Below are positions 10,900 to 24,007 of a stretch of DNA of 64,000 nt, piece after piece. This DNA comes from Dryomyza anilis (Eukaryota > Arthropoda > Insecta > Diptera > Dryomyzidae). The stretch covers positions 103,840,026 through 103,904,025 of the forward strand of contig OX638132.1 in assembly GCA_951804985.1 (NCBI GenBank). Direction: 5' to 3'. The notes beneath the pieces are model-generated. The model made no database searches. It worked only from the letters and a program-made list of their open reading frames with translations, and was not told the origin of the DNA. Within the stretch, counting starts at the first letter, position 1; the number at the start of each line of letters is the position of its first letter. The translations under genes and the position numbers were made by a program.

Positions 10900-12929
10900 C
10901 CGAGTTACATATAATAGCGAATATCTCGCGTTTTATAAAACCGATATACTATTTCTTTATATCAAATGAAAGGTAATTATATATTCAATAAATATTTCTA
11001 GCAATATTTTTATAGTCATTTATTGATTTAAGAGAATTCGTAAAATATATTTTTTTTCGACCAAATTTTAAGTCAACAATGCTTTTAAAAAATGGAATAA
11101 ATATGCAGTTTGAAATATTCCAAAATTAGTTTTCAAGTTAATAGAAGTAGCAATGAAACAAATTTATGTAAACATTTCGATGATATGTGTGAAAGCATTA
11201 TAATTGAAAGTAAAATAAGTGTATTCAATATTTTTTTAAATTTTTAAAATTTTTTTCAAATGAATCAAAAAATCAGATTATTCAAACAAGTTATTTTAAA
11301 AAATAGATAGAATGGAGACATTGACATTTCTGTTTGTATTGAAAAATAATCAAAAAATATTATTATTACGTCATGAATGAAATCTTACTTATTATGAAAA
11401 TGGTTAATGTTTTGTTGTTCAAATATTTAACACTTATGAAATCAGTTAATGAATTAGAATATCTCAAAATATAATTTCTTAGATCTAATATTTGAAATAT
11501 TTCAATTGTGATGAAATTTAATGAAAACAAATATTAATAACAAAATATAAATTAAATAAAAAAAAAAACAATTAATTTATATTCTCACACAGAAATAAAT
11601 GAATTAAAAATATATATTTATTAAAATTACAAAACACAGCTTTAATTGAACATGGGAAAATACAACTCAAGTCTCGCTTCTTTCACGTTAACTACATCGC
11701 GTACAGCAATTATTCGGTTTTTTTTCTGCTAACTTAAAAATTGCTTCGACGGCAATTAAGTAACTTGTCAATGACCCAACAGCAAATTGAGTTAAGTGCT
11801 GAGGATGTAACTTGTCTGTGAACGTGTCGTCTGTTTCCCAACCCATTTATTTTAAAACCCAAAAAAAGAAAAGAAATATATATAATATATATATAATACA
11901 AACAACATAAACACAATGGGTTAAATGCTGGTGACGGTGATAAGTACCCTTATCATCGGCGATGCCTTCACATGATGACATTTGACATTTTCAACAACGT
12001 CAACTTTTGTTACATGCCAATTGCTTTTGTTTTTTACTTACTACACTTTAAGCCAATTTAATAAAATTTAAAATTGTAACCGAAGGAAATCGTTGGATCC
12101 ATCCATATGCCACTTAATATCCGAGGCAGGCAGGCAGTCATTCAGGCAGCCCGACACACATGTGGGTCCATGAATTTTTAAACTCAGTTTTCAATTGAGT
12201 GCGAAATCAAATCTAAAGTGTAAAGAGTGCCACAAATTGGTCAGCGGAGTCAATTTTAGCCGCACGACGACGCTGACAAATACATCGTGAGTTGCTGAGG
12301 GTTGGTTGGTGGCCAAAAACCAGGCAACCAACCCCCACACTTTTTATGGCCCACACACACACATTTATCACCGCATTGCGGAGCCATAAATGTGAAAATG
12401 ATTTCGTTTTACGAATTTTTATGTTTTTTCCTACTTCAAAAAACAAATAAAACACCATTTCGATTTAATGCGACCATTGACGGATTATAAAGTATTCAAT
12501 GCGTTAAAATTTATTGGGAATACCATTTGAGTTATGGCGTGGAATGTGGATTGGTGGTGGTATTCGTTTACAATACGTGGGTGGATTGCAGGAACGATAA
12601 ACAGGGATAGTGAATTTCAATTTTAATAAGAATCAAATTGAACATTTTCTAGTTTAATAAGAATCAATTTTAAACATTATTCATGATTTTAATAAGAAAA
12701 GCCAAATGAGAACTCTAGCTGAAAATGAAAATAAAAATAATATTATTATTAAAATTTGGTTTCCAGTACAAAATTATTTAGTATTATAAGATTTGTAGAC
12801 TTTTTCTTGGAAAAAATTGATTTCAAAGATATAAAAATGATCTGAAAACAAGGAAATTAAAATACTTAAACAAGGATCAAATAAAAAGGAAAAGTAAAAA
12901 TAAATTAAAATGCTAAAATTATCTGTTCT
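10900..12929. other. Intergenic DNA with a GC-richer island at about 11.64-12.49 kb
   Basis: The first 700 bp are very AT-rich. From 11640 to 12490 composition becomes mixed, with short CA-, CAGG- and GGTT-type simple repeats, like fly non-coding regulatory DNA. No exon could be supported on either strand. Confidence 0.3.
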
Positions 12930-13136
12930 AAACGCACGACACGTTGTGGAACAATCTCCCTACGTCCGTTTTTCCCGACATTTTTGATATTGGCAAGTTC
13001 AAAACAAACATTCACCGACACTACTCCATCTTTTCCCCCCTCCCTTTAACCTATCATCCCTTCTTACGATCAACATTGTGCATTGCATATATAGAGGGCA
13101 TCCCCTGTGCGTTGGTTAATTTGTAAAAAAAAAAAA
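12930..13136 (+). mobile_element. 5'-truncated non-LTR retrotransposon (LINE) 3' end
   Basis: A frame from about 12932 to 13126 encodes a tail beginning LWNNLPTSVFPDIFDIGKF, followed by KTNIHRHYS. This matches the usual C-terminal end of Jockey/CR1-type reverse transcriptase proteins, where a W-N-x-L-P motif precedes a short basic helix. It ends in a stop and, within a few bases, a 12-A tract. Only the last 65 or so codons remain, as expected for a 5'-truncated copy. No flanking duplication could be identified. Confidence 0.65.
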
Positions 13137-13616
13137 TTTCAGCAAACATTTTTGCTATTTCAGCAAACAGATTTGCTATTTTAGCTGCAAAAATGCTATT
13201 GTGGCAATTTTTTTTTTGTTAAATAAAAATGTTTAAATTGATGTTAATTAAAAAATATTCTATTTAAATAAAATATTCTATTTAAATCGAAAAGTATTTA
13301 AATTTTTTATTATTTCTCTTAGTGTACGTAACGTTTTTATGACAATTAAGTTTTTCCCTATTTAGCCAATTTTTAGAATATAAAGAATACAATACTTCAT
13401 AGAATAAGGTTTCTTCTTTTTTCAGCCAACTACTTTTATAAATTGAAAGATAGCATTTCAAATCGAAACAAAAAAAACTGAAATTATTACCAAAGTACGG
13501 TACTAAAAAGAAAGGTTTCAGGAGTATTTCACACATGTAATCGAAACTGAATAAATTTAAGCATACCTCTGATGATTCAGATCTGAAAGCTCCGAGGATT
13601 TTTTAAAAAACTTATT

Positions 13617-14001
13617 TAGCGTATTCACAGTTCGTCGTATTTTAGTATTATATTCCTACTATGTAGTATATATACGATACAATAACACAGAAACTTCAAT
13701 TTGTTTTGTTGCATCCCTTATAAAAGTGAAATACCACAAGTGTTGTATTTGAGAGTAGCCCTGAGGCATGTTTTTTGCTGACGTATTTTGTAAAATGAAG
13801 AAAAATTGTGAAATTGAAAATAAATATTGCACATAAAATGTTAATTTATTTGTTTTTCTTTTCAAATCGAGGAATATTAATGATAATTTCAAAAAAACAA
13901 ATTTTATAAGAATCAGCAGAAAAGTGGTGCTCACAGTTCAATTGCCGTACTGTCGTATTCGTACAATGTCGTACCAATACCATGAAACTGTGAATACGCT
14001 A
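13617..14001. mobile_element. TIR element with TAGCGTATTCACAGTT ends
   Basis: TAGCGTATTCACAGTT at 13617-13632 is repeated inverted at 13986-14001 (AACTGTGAATACGCTA in part). The sequence ATT flanks both ends (13614-13616 and 14002-14004), a possible 3-bp target duplication. The 385-bp interior carries no supportable gene; the 91-codon minus frame in it is AT-rich. Superfamily uncertain. Confidence 0.6.
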
Positions 14002-14317
14002 ATTATAAAATGTTAAAACTTGAACTGGAAGACATTGGAAATTAGAAAGGAAGAATTGAGTTGGATTTCAACTATATATATTAGACTAGAATTCAGGTCT
14101 GAACAGATCTGATATTCTTATCTGGGTTCGCATACACTTCTTCAAATTGAAGAACCCTTTATTATTTATTAATTTAAAGATAAATTATAATATTGATGTT
14201 TTGTATTCATTAGTATTATGATTTGTTTTTCAATAAAATGCATCACGATTTGAAGAACTAAATTTTTCAAAATGAAGTATTTTTTCTGTACAATTTAAAT
14301 GAAATATTCTAAATATC

Positions 14318-14846
14318 CGCGATCAAAGTATGATTTTCCGATGAACTTAAAGATTCTAATCACGACCTCATACTCAGTTTTTTCAGATTGCCTCAAGTTT
14401 TTGAGTTATTATGTAATACAAATATATGACAGTTCTAGTGTTTTATATATATATTGGGCTATAACTTTTTTTTAGTTTTCGATCTTATTCGATATTATTC
14501 GATCCTATTTCGATATTATTTTGTATTCCATTGCGAAAACTTCAGCTAATATTTTGAAAGAAACTCCAATATAATATTGATGGATTTTAACAAAGATATG
14601 ACCAGTCAAACGCAAAAAAATATTCATTTTCAGGTGTACGTATTATTTATTGCATAACATATTAAGTTTTCATATTTCAAGAATATATATACTTTTCTAT
14701 ACCGGAGATGCTTCCTTCTGGGTGTTACAAACGGCGTACCAAACTGAATATACCCTTTCACTCTTAGTGTAGGGTATAAAAACTGAGTACGAGGAAGTGA
14801 TTAGAATCTTGAAGTCCATCGGAAAATCATATTAAAATCGTAGATA
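14318..14846. repeat. 60-70-bp inverted repeat pair
   Basis: The arm at 14318-14386 (TGATTTTCCGATG, GATTCTAATCAC, ACTCAGTTTTT) recurs inverted at 14776-14846 with about 85 percent match by eye. A third copy lies at 26958-27030. The right arm directly abuts the 3' end of an AGTGTAGGGT repeat fragment (14697-14777). Probably a fold-back or TIR element split by that insertion. Confidence 0.55.
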
Positions 14847-14849
14847 AAT

Positions 14850-16600
14850 AAATAAAGGACACCATTTGCTGTAGTGAAATCACAAAAATCAGAAATATTC
14901 AAATATTTGATGTGATTTCAAAAGCTAAATTGTATTGAATTTAAATGATTTCTAATTAAAGAAGTAATATTTAAAAAGCACAAATATTAAATAAAATTTA
15001 AGTGTTTAGTATATTCAAGATTTTTCTAACTTTTGCTGCAAACAATAAAAACCCCATAAGATTTCAGTTTTCACCAAGTGTCTTTCGGTTTGTCCATTGA
15101 AACCATTTAATCTGCATTTTTTATTTTCTGGAATTACTCCCCGTTTATATTCTTAAGCATACTTAAGGGTCATTTAGCAGTTACTTAGGTCATAGAAGAG
15201 TCCGAATTTAATATTACTTTGGAGAATACTCCATACCAAATGGATGGACTCAACTAATTTGTATATTTTAGGCATTTTATTGTCGACATAGCATTTATAT
15301 GTGATATGCAAATATTCACTCCAAGAGTTTCAAACTTGTATACAAAAATAATATATATCTTAGTCTCAAAAGCATTACTCAACCGTCTACAAAATTAAAT
15401 CAAAACCAAGTTCAAGCGCATATTTTAACAAATTTTCAAGCAATGCTCTGAACTCATTTTGAACTCGAACAATGTAATTTGTTTAAAATAAGGTGAGAAT
15501 GGCAACATTTCCCAAATGAATACGAAAATGACTGCAGGTAAAAAAACAGCTACAAAGGAGGCTTCATTCTATGCAGTATAACCAAAAAAAGATTCATTCG
15601 AAATTACCCCAAATTTTCTTTTTTTTATTTTTTGCTAAAGAATGTTTTGTTGTTAAAATAAATGACATTCGAATGGCAAACAATAAACAATAAAAAAAAC
15701 GACTTACGACACAGAACAAACGAACCTGAAAACAAGGATAATACGTGAAACCCACGGCAGGCGTGAATTTTGGGGTGGACAGAGGTAATTGTGAAACGTA
15801 TTTGTAGGTTTTTTATTAGCTCACAACTCACAAATGAACAGCAGCGCGCATAAACGTTTGCCACTTGAAAAACACTTGGTTGAGGCAGAAAGGGCAGGCA
15901 AAGTGAATCCCGCAGGACCTACGCAATGTGAAACAACGCGGCGCGTTTAAATCATTGAAAATAGATTGACTGAGCCAAAGAACCTGACTAAAGAATCCGG
16001 GGGTGTTTTATCAATTTTCGACAAGCGTACTTTTGATTGCCCTCGCAAAAGATTCACACATTTTGCAGCGTCAAGTGAATAATTGCACAATGTTTAAATG
16101 TAATTGAAAGGGTGTTTTGTGAATGGTCTTTTATTTTTATGCTGCCCTCTTTTTCTGTCCACTTTGGCCCATTGACATTTGACATTTCGGAGGCTGAGTC
16201 GAGGCTGTGGGGTGGGTGACTGGTGGCAGCATTATGGCAGCGCAAAGGATTTCGTGGTTACACGGGTATCCTGTTACAATTCAATTGAGTTGTATGTTTA
16301 TTGTCGAATGTAATTGTTTTCCGATTTAGAGTTGATACGGTGCGTGGACGATTTTAAGGTCAAGTGTAATACGAATATGGTATCTGTAATATGAATATGT
16401 TATATCAATTAATGCTCAGTTATCCTTTTAATATAAATAAAATGTCAAATATCAAACATAATTGTAACAAAAATGTTCTTAGGTTACTATTGAATTTCAT
16501 AAAATGTTTATATCTCAAAATACTCAAAAAACAATTTTATCAATTTAATAAATGTGAAGTTTACATTTTTATGAAAATTTCATAATATTCAAGAAAAAAT
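14850..16600. other. Intergenic DNA with GC-richer island at about 15.7-16.3 kb
   Basis: No exon, RNA gene or clear repeat was supported. The 15.7-16.3 kb part is compositionally mixed and may be regulatory; the 79- and 63-codon minus frames across it show no recognisable protein. Confidence 0.3.
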
Positions 16601-17760
16601 ATTTTTTTTTCACTAAAAATTTTTCACTAAAAATTCAATTTTTAGTGAAAAATTAAATTTTTAAAGAAAAAAATTATGTTTTTTAAGAAAAAAAAAAATG
16701 AATTTTCAATGAAAATTGAATTTTTACTGAAAAATTGAATTTTTAGTGAAAATTTGAATTTTTAGTGAAAAATTAAAGTTGTAGTGAAAAATTGAATTTT
16801 TAGTGAAAAATTGAATTTTTAGTGAAAATTTGAATTTTTAGTGAAAATTTGAATTTTTAGTGAAAATTTGAATTTTTAGTGAAAAATTGAATTTTTAGTG
16901 AAAATTTGAATTTTTAGTGAAAAATTGAATTTTTAGTGAAAAATTGAATTTTTAGTGAAAAATTGAATTTTTAGTGAAAATTTGAATTTTTAGTGAAAAA
17001 TTGAATTTTTAGTGAAAAATTGAATTTTTAGTGAAAAATTGAATTTTTAGTGAAAAATTGAATTTTTAGTGAAAAATTGAATTTTTAGTGAAAAATTGAA
17101 TTTTTAGTGAAAAATTGAATTTTTAGTGAAAAATTGAATTTTTAGTGAAAATTTGAATTTTTAGTGAAAATTTGAATTTTTAGTGAAAAATTGGATTTTT
17201 AGTGAAAAATTGGATTTTTAGTGAAAAATTGAATTTTTAGTGAAAAATTGAATTTTTAGTGAAAAATTGAATTTTTAGTGAAAAATTGAATTTTTAGTGA
17301 AAAATTTAATTTTTGGTGAAAAATTGAATTTTTAGTGAAAAATTTAATTTTTGGTGAAAATTTTAATTTTTAGTGAAAATTTTAATTTTTTGTGAAAATT
17401 TTAATTTTTAGTGAAAAATTTAATTTTTAGTGAAAAATTGAATTTTTAAAAAAAAAATTGAATTTTTTAAGAAAAAAGTTGAATTTTAAGTGAAAATTGA
17501 ATTTAAAAAAAAAAAAATTAAATATTAGTGAAAAAATTTGAAATTTAATACAAAATTGAATTTTACGTGAAAAATTAAATTATTAGTGAAAAATTGAATT
17601 TTTAGTGAAATATTGAATTTTGAATGAAAAATTAAATTATTAGTAAAAAATTGAATTTTAAGTAACAAATTGAATGTTTAGTGAAAATTTAATATTTTGT
17701 GAAAATTTTAATTTTTATTGAAAATTTTAATTTTTATTGAAAACGAAATTATTAGTCAAA
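16600..17760 (+). repeat. 19-bp minisatellite, array 1
   Basis: Tandem copies of a 19-bp unit, TTTTTAGTGAAAAATTGAA, almost perfect from about 16733 to 17450 (near 38 units) and degenerate on both sides. At the left edge (about 16605-16640) units run in the opposite orientation, giving a small head-to-head junction. The same unit forms a second array at 30205-31640 in the reverse orientation. No coding role. Confidence 0.95.
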
Positions 17761-17784
17761 ATTTGAATTGTTTTGGTTAAAAAC

Positions 17785-18345
17785 AATCATTTGGTAAAAA
17801 ACCCAAAGTCATCATAAATCTGTATCTCCCTACAGGGTCATTGGTTCAATGTCATTGGTTAAAATTGGGTATTATTGAATAAAATACCATAACTCGGTAT
17901 TGGAATTTTTTACAGAAAATCTCATGATACCATTTGATTACCAGAATTTTAAGGCGTTCTAGGTAAAAAATCAAAAGTCATCAAAAATCTATATCTCCCT
18001 ACAGGGGCATTTGTTCAATGTCATGGGATTTTGCAAAAAAACACGGTAACTTGATAATGGGATTTTTACAGAAAATCCCATGATGGCAATAGAAAGTCAG
18101 TATCTCAAGGAATCATATGGAACCCAAAGTCATCAAAAATCTGTATTCCCAATTCCCTACAGGGGAATTTGAAAAAAAATACGTGGATTTTTGGGTATTA
18201 TGCAATAAAGGTACTCGGTGTTGGGATTTTTCACAGAAAATCTAATGATCTAATGATGGCATTTGAAAGCCATTGTTTCAAGGAATCATAGGTGAAAAAC
18301 CCAAAGTCATCTAAAATCTTCATCTCCCTACAGGGGCGTTTTTGT
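17785..18345 (+). repeat. Tandem repeat of about 160 bp, 3.4 units
   Basis: Units begin AACCCAAAGTCATC, then ATCTCCCTACAGGGGC, and later TTTACAGAAAATC with ATGAT(G)CCATT. Starts lie near 17797, 17957, 18120 and 18298. A related two-unit array lies at 57786-58165, inside a family 1 MITE. The repeat directly follows minisatellite array 1. Confidence 0.7.
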
Positions 18346-19560
18346 AGGGGTCAAAGTTTATGCATCGTATGCAAAATTCAGGATTAATTTTACTATTCAA
18401 ATCAAAATTTGAGATTTAATTATAATTTTTGTCACATTTGCAAAACACCAATTTTTAACCATTGACAGTTAATTCATGATTTTATAGTGAAAATAAATGA
18501 CATTCACTGTGTCCGCAAAATGATCTTTCGTGCCATCATCAACAATTCCCACATTGCAATCATCATGTGCATCGACGGCAGTTTTCAGCAGAAGATGAAA
18601 GTATCGATTGCTATCGATTCCATCACTTCAACGCATCAATTCGCATCACACGAATTGCTGCTCAGTGTCACGGCGCACGGCAGCAAACGGACGGACGGAT
18701 GGACAGACGGACACGAATGCAAAATTCATTTCATTAAAAGCAATGACAACCGAGGATGAGGATGAAAATACGCAGCAACAGCAACAATGATGATGACGAT
18801 GACGACAACAAAATGCACTTGTTTCGTACGCAATGCCAACCCAGTCACAACCAACATCACTGCCATCCGATTACACGGCACTGGCTGCATGATGTTGAAA
18901 ATTCATTTCCATTAAGTTGATGAACATGTTGCTGTGTTAAACACACACGTGCACCAGCAACATCAATAGCAACAGTAGCAGTAGCAGCAGAACAACTCAG
19001 CCGTTACACTGTCGCATATCCTGGGAAAAGTTGTAGCATCCCTGCGTTGACTTCGGCAGCAGCAACACCATCACTCACTCCTTCTTCTCCGCCACTTGTG
19101 ATTGCATTTTAATGCAATTACGCCGACGAGCATCCAATCGACGAGAGGCATCAGTGCCAGCAACAGCAACATCACACTGACAATAACCAGAAATATGTCC
19201 TGCGTCCTTAATTTCAGTGCGCTCGTTCGTTGTGCTCTGCAGATTAAACAGAAATTGATATAAATTCATATTCCCAAATTCCCCCGGCGTATTGCAGGAA
19301 CGAGGGTCGCTCGAACACCAAAACAAAAAACCTCCCAGAGGATCGATTAGCTTGTTATGAATTCAATTCAAAGGTTTGTACTTTTTGCCACTGCTTGTTA
19401 ATATTTTTGTCCTTATTGTTTTTGTTCGCATTGTCCTTTGAAGGATGTGCGCACAACAATGACGGATATGGTCGACTGCATACGGAAGGAAGGCTGTGTG
19501 TGACATCAAATGTTGTTGCTAACCAGCAGGATGTATAAATGAAAATTGCTTGTGGAGAAA
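18346..19560. other. GC-richer island, candidate regulatory DNA
   Basis: From about 18480 to 19560 the sequence is GC-richer with CAG/CAA/GAT simple repeats and homeobox-like TTAAT sites. Several frames are open but overlap on both strands and none is recognised. In flies this texture is typical of conserved enhancers or untranslated exons. A role in control of Crz, 8 kb away, is only a guess. Confidence 0.3.
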
Positions 19561-19899
19561 TAAAAACATATGATATAAAACAGAAGTGATGGGGTAACGA
19601 GATTTTTTTTCATATGCGGCGCAATTAAAAAAACCAACAAGTATCATTGTTTTTTTATCGTTCCCATTTTTATTGAGATTTGAAAATGTTTTTTAAGAAG
19701 TATTAAAAATACAGTTTTAATTATTTCAATTTTATGATTTTAAATACCCAATACCATTTAAGTATCTGTGCGTATAGATTCTATTTTGAATTCAAACAGA
19801 ACTACTTGGATTCATATGTGTGCTATATACCATTTTAATAACATGCTCGTCATTCAATCAACATCCTTTAACTCTTTTTTATTTCTAAAATTATCGAAA

Positions 19900-20600
19900 T
19901 GTTAGTATACGAAATCCTTCGTTTATTTTACGAACAAATACGTAAAATTTGTGAAAGAAATATATCGTAAAATACACGAAAGAACTTTCGTAAATTAATA
20001 ATAAAATTACGAATATTATTTGTGTATTTTACGAAACGATTCGTTGATTTTATCTACGAAACTTAACTATACGAAAGATTGTTATTTTTATTCGTAATTT
20101 ATTGAATATGTTTGTTCGTTTTGTAAGAATTTTACGAATCTTTCGTAAATAGGTACACGAATGCTGTGTTTAAAATAATAATTGATAAAATATGAAATAT
20201 TATGCACTGATTTGGATACTTTTTCACCATTGACACAAACAGAATTTACACAGACCACATTTTAAAACTGTTTGTATTTTATAACTATCTGGTTGAGACC
20301 GCGATACCAATGCATCTCCAAGTTTCTATTTGACGCAAACGTATTTTTCTTTTTACTAATTATTCGTAAAAACCATGGATGTTTCGTAAAGTTTTACATA
20401 TAGCCTCATAATTTACGAAAATTTAGTTTTTAAGTCGTAAAATGTAAAGCTTGTTCGTAAAATATGTTATTCTTATGTAAAAAGTTTTTAATACAAAATA
20501 ATATTACAAAGTTATCGTACTTTAAAAGAAATATTTGAAGTTTTTTTTGTTATTTTAATTTTACGAATAATGATTCATAATATATTCTTAAAAAATATTT
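19900..20600. repeat. TTACGAA/TTCGTAA-motif repeat cluster
   Basis: TTACGAA and TTCGTAA occur about every 15-30 bases from 19905 to 20165, then more thinly to 20600. Weaker clusters lie at 37040-37160 and 46130-46350. The alternating orientations allow extensive folding. No gene is supported. Confidence 0.5.
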
Positions 20601-20617
20601 TGGAAAAAATATAAAGG

Positions 20618-21296
20618 AAGAAGTTTACTTTATAGGGCCACTAGAATAAAAAAAAATAGAGGAAACGTGGAACTACACTCAAAATAATGTCTAGAGCTTT
20701 TTTCGAAATATTTTATCGTAATTTTTTATTTCGTAAAATACACGAATGATTCGTAGAGTACACGAAATATTTGTTATTTATATTGGCTAGAATTGGTTCC
20801 AGAAATTTTTTGTTTAATAACATTTTCGTATTGTTAATGTAAAAATAAGTGATTTCAAGTTTTTTTTTATTCAAATTAAATATTTCCACTCTCATGTTCC
20901 AGGATATTATGTTTGAAAAAAAAACGTTTTATTTTTATTTTTAGAGGATACCATGTGACCTTGAGGTCTACGTTTATATTTTTGTAATTTTCAGTCCTAC
21001 ATTACGCAAGACATGACATTACACATTTTTTTCGATTTTTTCGGTTTTCGATTTTTGGTTGGTTCCACGGGGCCGAGCGTCAACATTTTTTTCGATTATC
21101 GGAACTCTCCCCCTATTAGGAAGAACGTGGCAATTGATTTTTTTTTAAATTTCTAGTGGCCCTATAAAGTAAACTTCAGCCAATATAAATTGAAAGTATT
21201 ATGTGTACTCTACGAATTATTCGTGTATTTAACGAAATAAAAAATTACAAAAAAATATTTCGAAAAATGCTCTAGAAATTATTTTGAGTGTAGTTC
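20618..21296. mobile_element. Fold-back element with rearranged arms
   Basis: The arm at 20671-20790 (starts AACTACACTCAAAATAAT) is repeated inverted at 21177-21296, about 120 bp. A second block, AAGTTTACTTTATAGGGCCA, lies outside the left arm at 20621 but inside the right arm at 21149-21176, so the two halves are not mirror images. Relatives of the GGGCC(A/G)GT block occur at 45109 and 52655. The centre (20930-21170) is AT-rich and non-coding. Confidence 0.55.
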
Positions 21297-21424
21297 CTTT
21301 TTCGACTTACGTAGTAATGCTCAGATTACTGAGTAATGTGGAAATAGCATATATAATTATATTTATTTTTTATATCACTTATTTAAAAACTTAAAATTAA
21401 TTTACGCATTCCACATGGAAAGTT

Positions 21425-21824
21425 ACACAGAAAAAATATTCGACGTAAATATAGCAACCGACATTAATAGGAATTAATTAATCAATCCAGCAATGAATAT
21501 CACTAATTTAATGAAAACATTTGCTATTCTTCGTTATATAAGCAATTGCGTTTGCTAATTTGAATAGTTGTATGTTAAATTAGTTGTACGTCAATGCAGA
21601 TTATAATTTTGTAGGCGCAGTTTTAGCAAATATAATTGCTGAAACAGCGCCGACTAATTAAATTACTGCATTGACGTACAAATATTCATATTAGCAAACA
21701 GAATTGCTGAATTAACGAAAAATAGCAAATGTTTTCATAAAATTAGTGAATTTTATTGCTGGATGGATTAATGAATGCAATTAATATCGGTTGCTATATT
21801 TACGTCGATTATTAATTTCTGTGT
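21425..21824. mobile_element. 400-bp near-perfect palindromic MITE (TACACAG ends)
   Basis: Almost the whole element is one inverted repeat: about 190-bp arms starting ACACAGAAA...TCGACGTAAATATAGC and meeting at a GGCGCAGTTTTAGCAA/TTGCTGAAACAGCGCC centre near 21615-21650. TA on each side (TACACAG...CTGTGTA) suggests Tc1/mariner-type targeting. TAGCAAA/TTTGCTA motifs recur throughout. Small fragments of similar sequence are seen at 13137-13215 and 25215-25320. Confidence 0.8.
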
Positions 21825-24007
21825 AGGAATTCCAATTAAAGTTTTCCGAAGTCCAAATTGTATATTATGAATTTAAATTAATGTTTTCTGAATTTCAAAT
21901 AGAAAGTTCTGAATTTCAATCGATTTTTTCTCAATTTCATATGGAAAGTTATTAATTAATTTTAAGTGAATGTATGAATTATTAATTGATGTATTTTAAA
22001 ATTCAAATAAAAAATTCAATTGATATTTTTCAAAATTTTAAATAAAATTTCTGAATTACAATTTGAAATTTTTAATTACATTTTTGAATAACAATTGGAA
22101 TTGCCTAAGAACTATATATGTTAAATAAATAAGTAATTCAACACATAGAAGTATTTCTTCAAGAAATTTACTTGTACCAATCAATTCATAAATTTGATAC
22201 TTAAATACGAAAATTATGAATTGTATACATCTCAATTTTCGGAATAATACGTATAAATCTAATGTATTTTGTTCATTTGGTGTATTTCTTTTCAATAATT
22301 TGTTTCCAGGCTTCGAATAGAATTTGCGACACTGCGATCGATCCATAAACCACAACCTTTGCAAAGTTGACTCACCTCTGGACCATCATCAAACAATGTA
22401 TCACTTTTTTTCACAATCATTCTGATATCATGCATATGTTACCCATGCCTTCCATCACGACTACAGAGTAATTCATTAATTTCCACTACCACTCCCGGGT
22501 TTTGACACGCGAGTTCCATGCAAGCAGGAAGCACAGCGTCAAAACAACCCCTCGGATAACTGCTCAACTCCAAAGATGAATAATTTTTCGGCGTAAAACC
22601 AAAAAAATAACAAACAGACAGACAAACAGACAGACAACATAACATGTTAATAATAAAGTGGATTAAATTGTTTCCCATTCATTGCTACAAACAACTTCAT
22701 TCATTCATAGACTGCCAACAACTTGACAATGAAGATGTTTGTTGGTCGCGGTAGGTGGTGGATGGTTGGGTGCTATGGCTTCTGGGTGGACGACGGGTGT
22801 CGGGCGCTGTAGGAATTAAATATTTATGGCTATTATAAATGTCTCTATTGAATCAAATGCAATAGAAAAAACGACGAGGAGGGTGTAGGACGGCACGGAA
22901 GACATGACTTTTACAGTGTAATTGCGATGTTTATGTTTATGACGAAATGTTGCACAGTTTTAGGCGCGCGTAGCACTTGTTCCTTCAAACAGCTACCAGT
23001 GGCGGATGTGGGAAAATGAGCCACTTGCCAAGATGATGTTTATTAAATCCAGCTAATGTTTTATATTTGTTATCTCTGCAAAATAATGCGATGTCACGTG
23101 CACACATAATGGGATTTTTTTTTTGTATTTTGAAATAAAACAAAAACATCTTCCTGTCACTTGTTTTAGAATAATTCGATGCGCATTTAATTCGTCCTTT
23201 TTATGAGCGACTACTGCGGCCACTCAAATTAGTCTCAACAATGTTGAAGATAGTAAAACTACAAAAGAGCCGACTATAAAACACACGCAAACTATAAAAC
23301 TTAGTTTTATGCACGACATAATTCGAATTAACTATCACACGAAGATCCCTAAAGAAATTCATCGGCATCAGTTATGCGAATAAGTTATATAAATTCAAAT
23401 ATATAACAAAATGTAACCAAGATCGAGTGTATACACTCATATATAATATTTCAATATAATTTATGATTTGAATGATGACCTGAAATACCTCCTCAAAAAA
23501 ATTCCCACAAATCCCATTAAAATTGGTCAATTTGATTTAATAGTATACAAAAATAAATCTTTTCATGTAAACTCAATGGCAATGTCATGGTATTTTCTAG
23601 TATTTAATGGTATTTTCCTATTAAAATAATATTGTATCCTATTGACTATTTTTAATAGTAAAAACTATTATTTATATAGTATTTTTTCGGGGTGTACGTA
23701 CTGACTGTACGAACCAATTGAGCTTTACTCAGTGGTCGGTTAAAAATATATGTAATTACCCAAAATTATTACACGAAAATGGTTGGATTTTGATAAAATA
23801 TAAATTACAATGGAATTGTCAACATTTTGATCCGGCAATATCTAATTTATTTAGCGAATTTTAGATATCCATGTCACCTTGTTACAAATGTGTCGATAAC
23901 TTCTATCAAATATCCAATAAACATAATTAACCTACAAACAAATTGAATTCCTGGTCGTTGAAATCCTGGTCAGGCTGCAATTCAGGAGAAATCTACTATA
24001 GGAGAAA
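21825..24007. other. Intergenic DNA with a GC-richer island at about 22.4-23.3 kb
   Basis: No supportable exon. The 22380-23240 segment is compositionally mixed, contains a short GACA/CAGA simple repeat at 22615-22640, and may be regulatory. At 23500-23690 AATAGTATTT-type motifs recur; a similar patch is at 55150-55235. Confidence 0.3.

Noticed and set aside
16600..17760. CRISPR-like array
   Set aside because: Units are contiguous 19-mers without spacers in a eukaryotic genome; it is a minisatellite.
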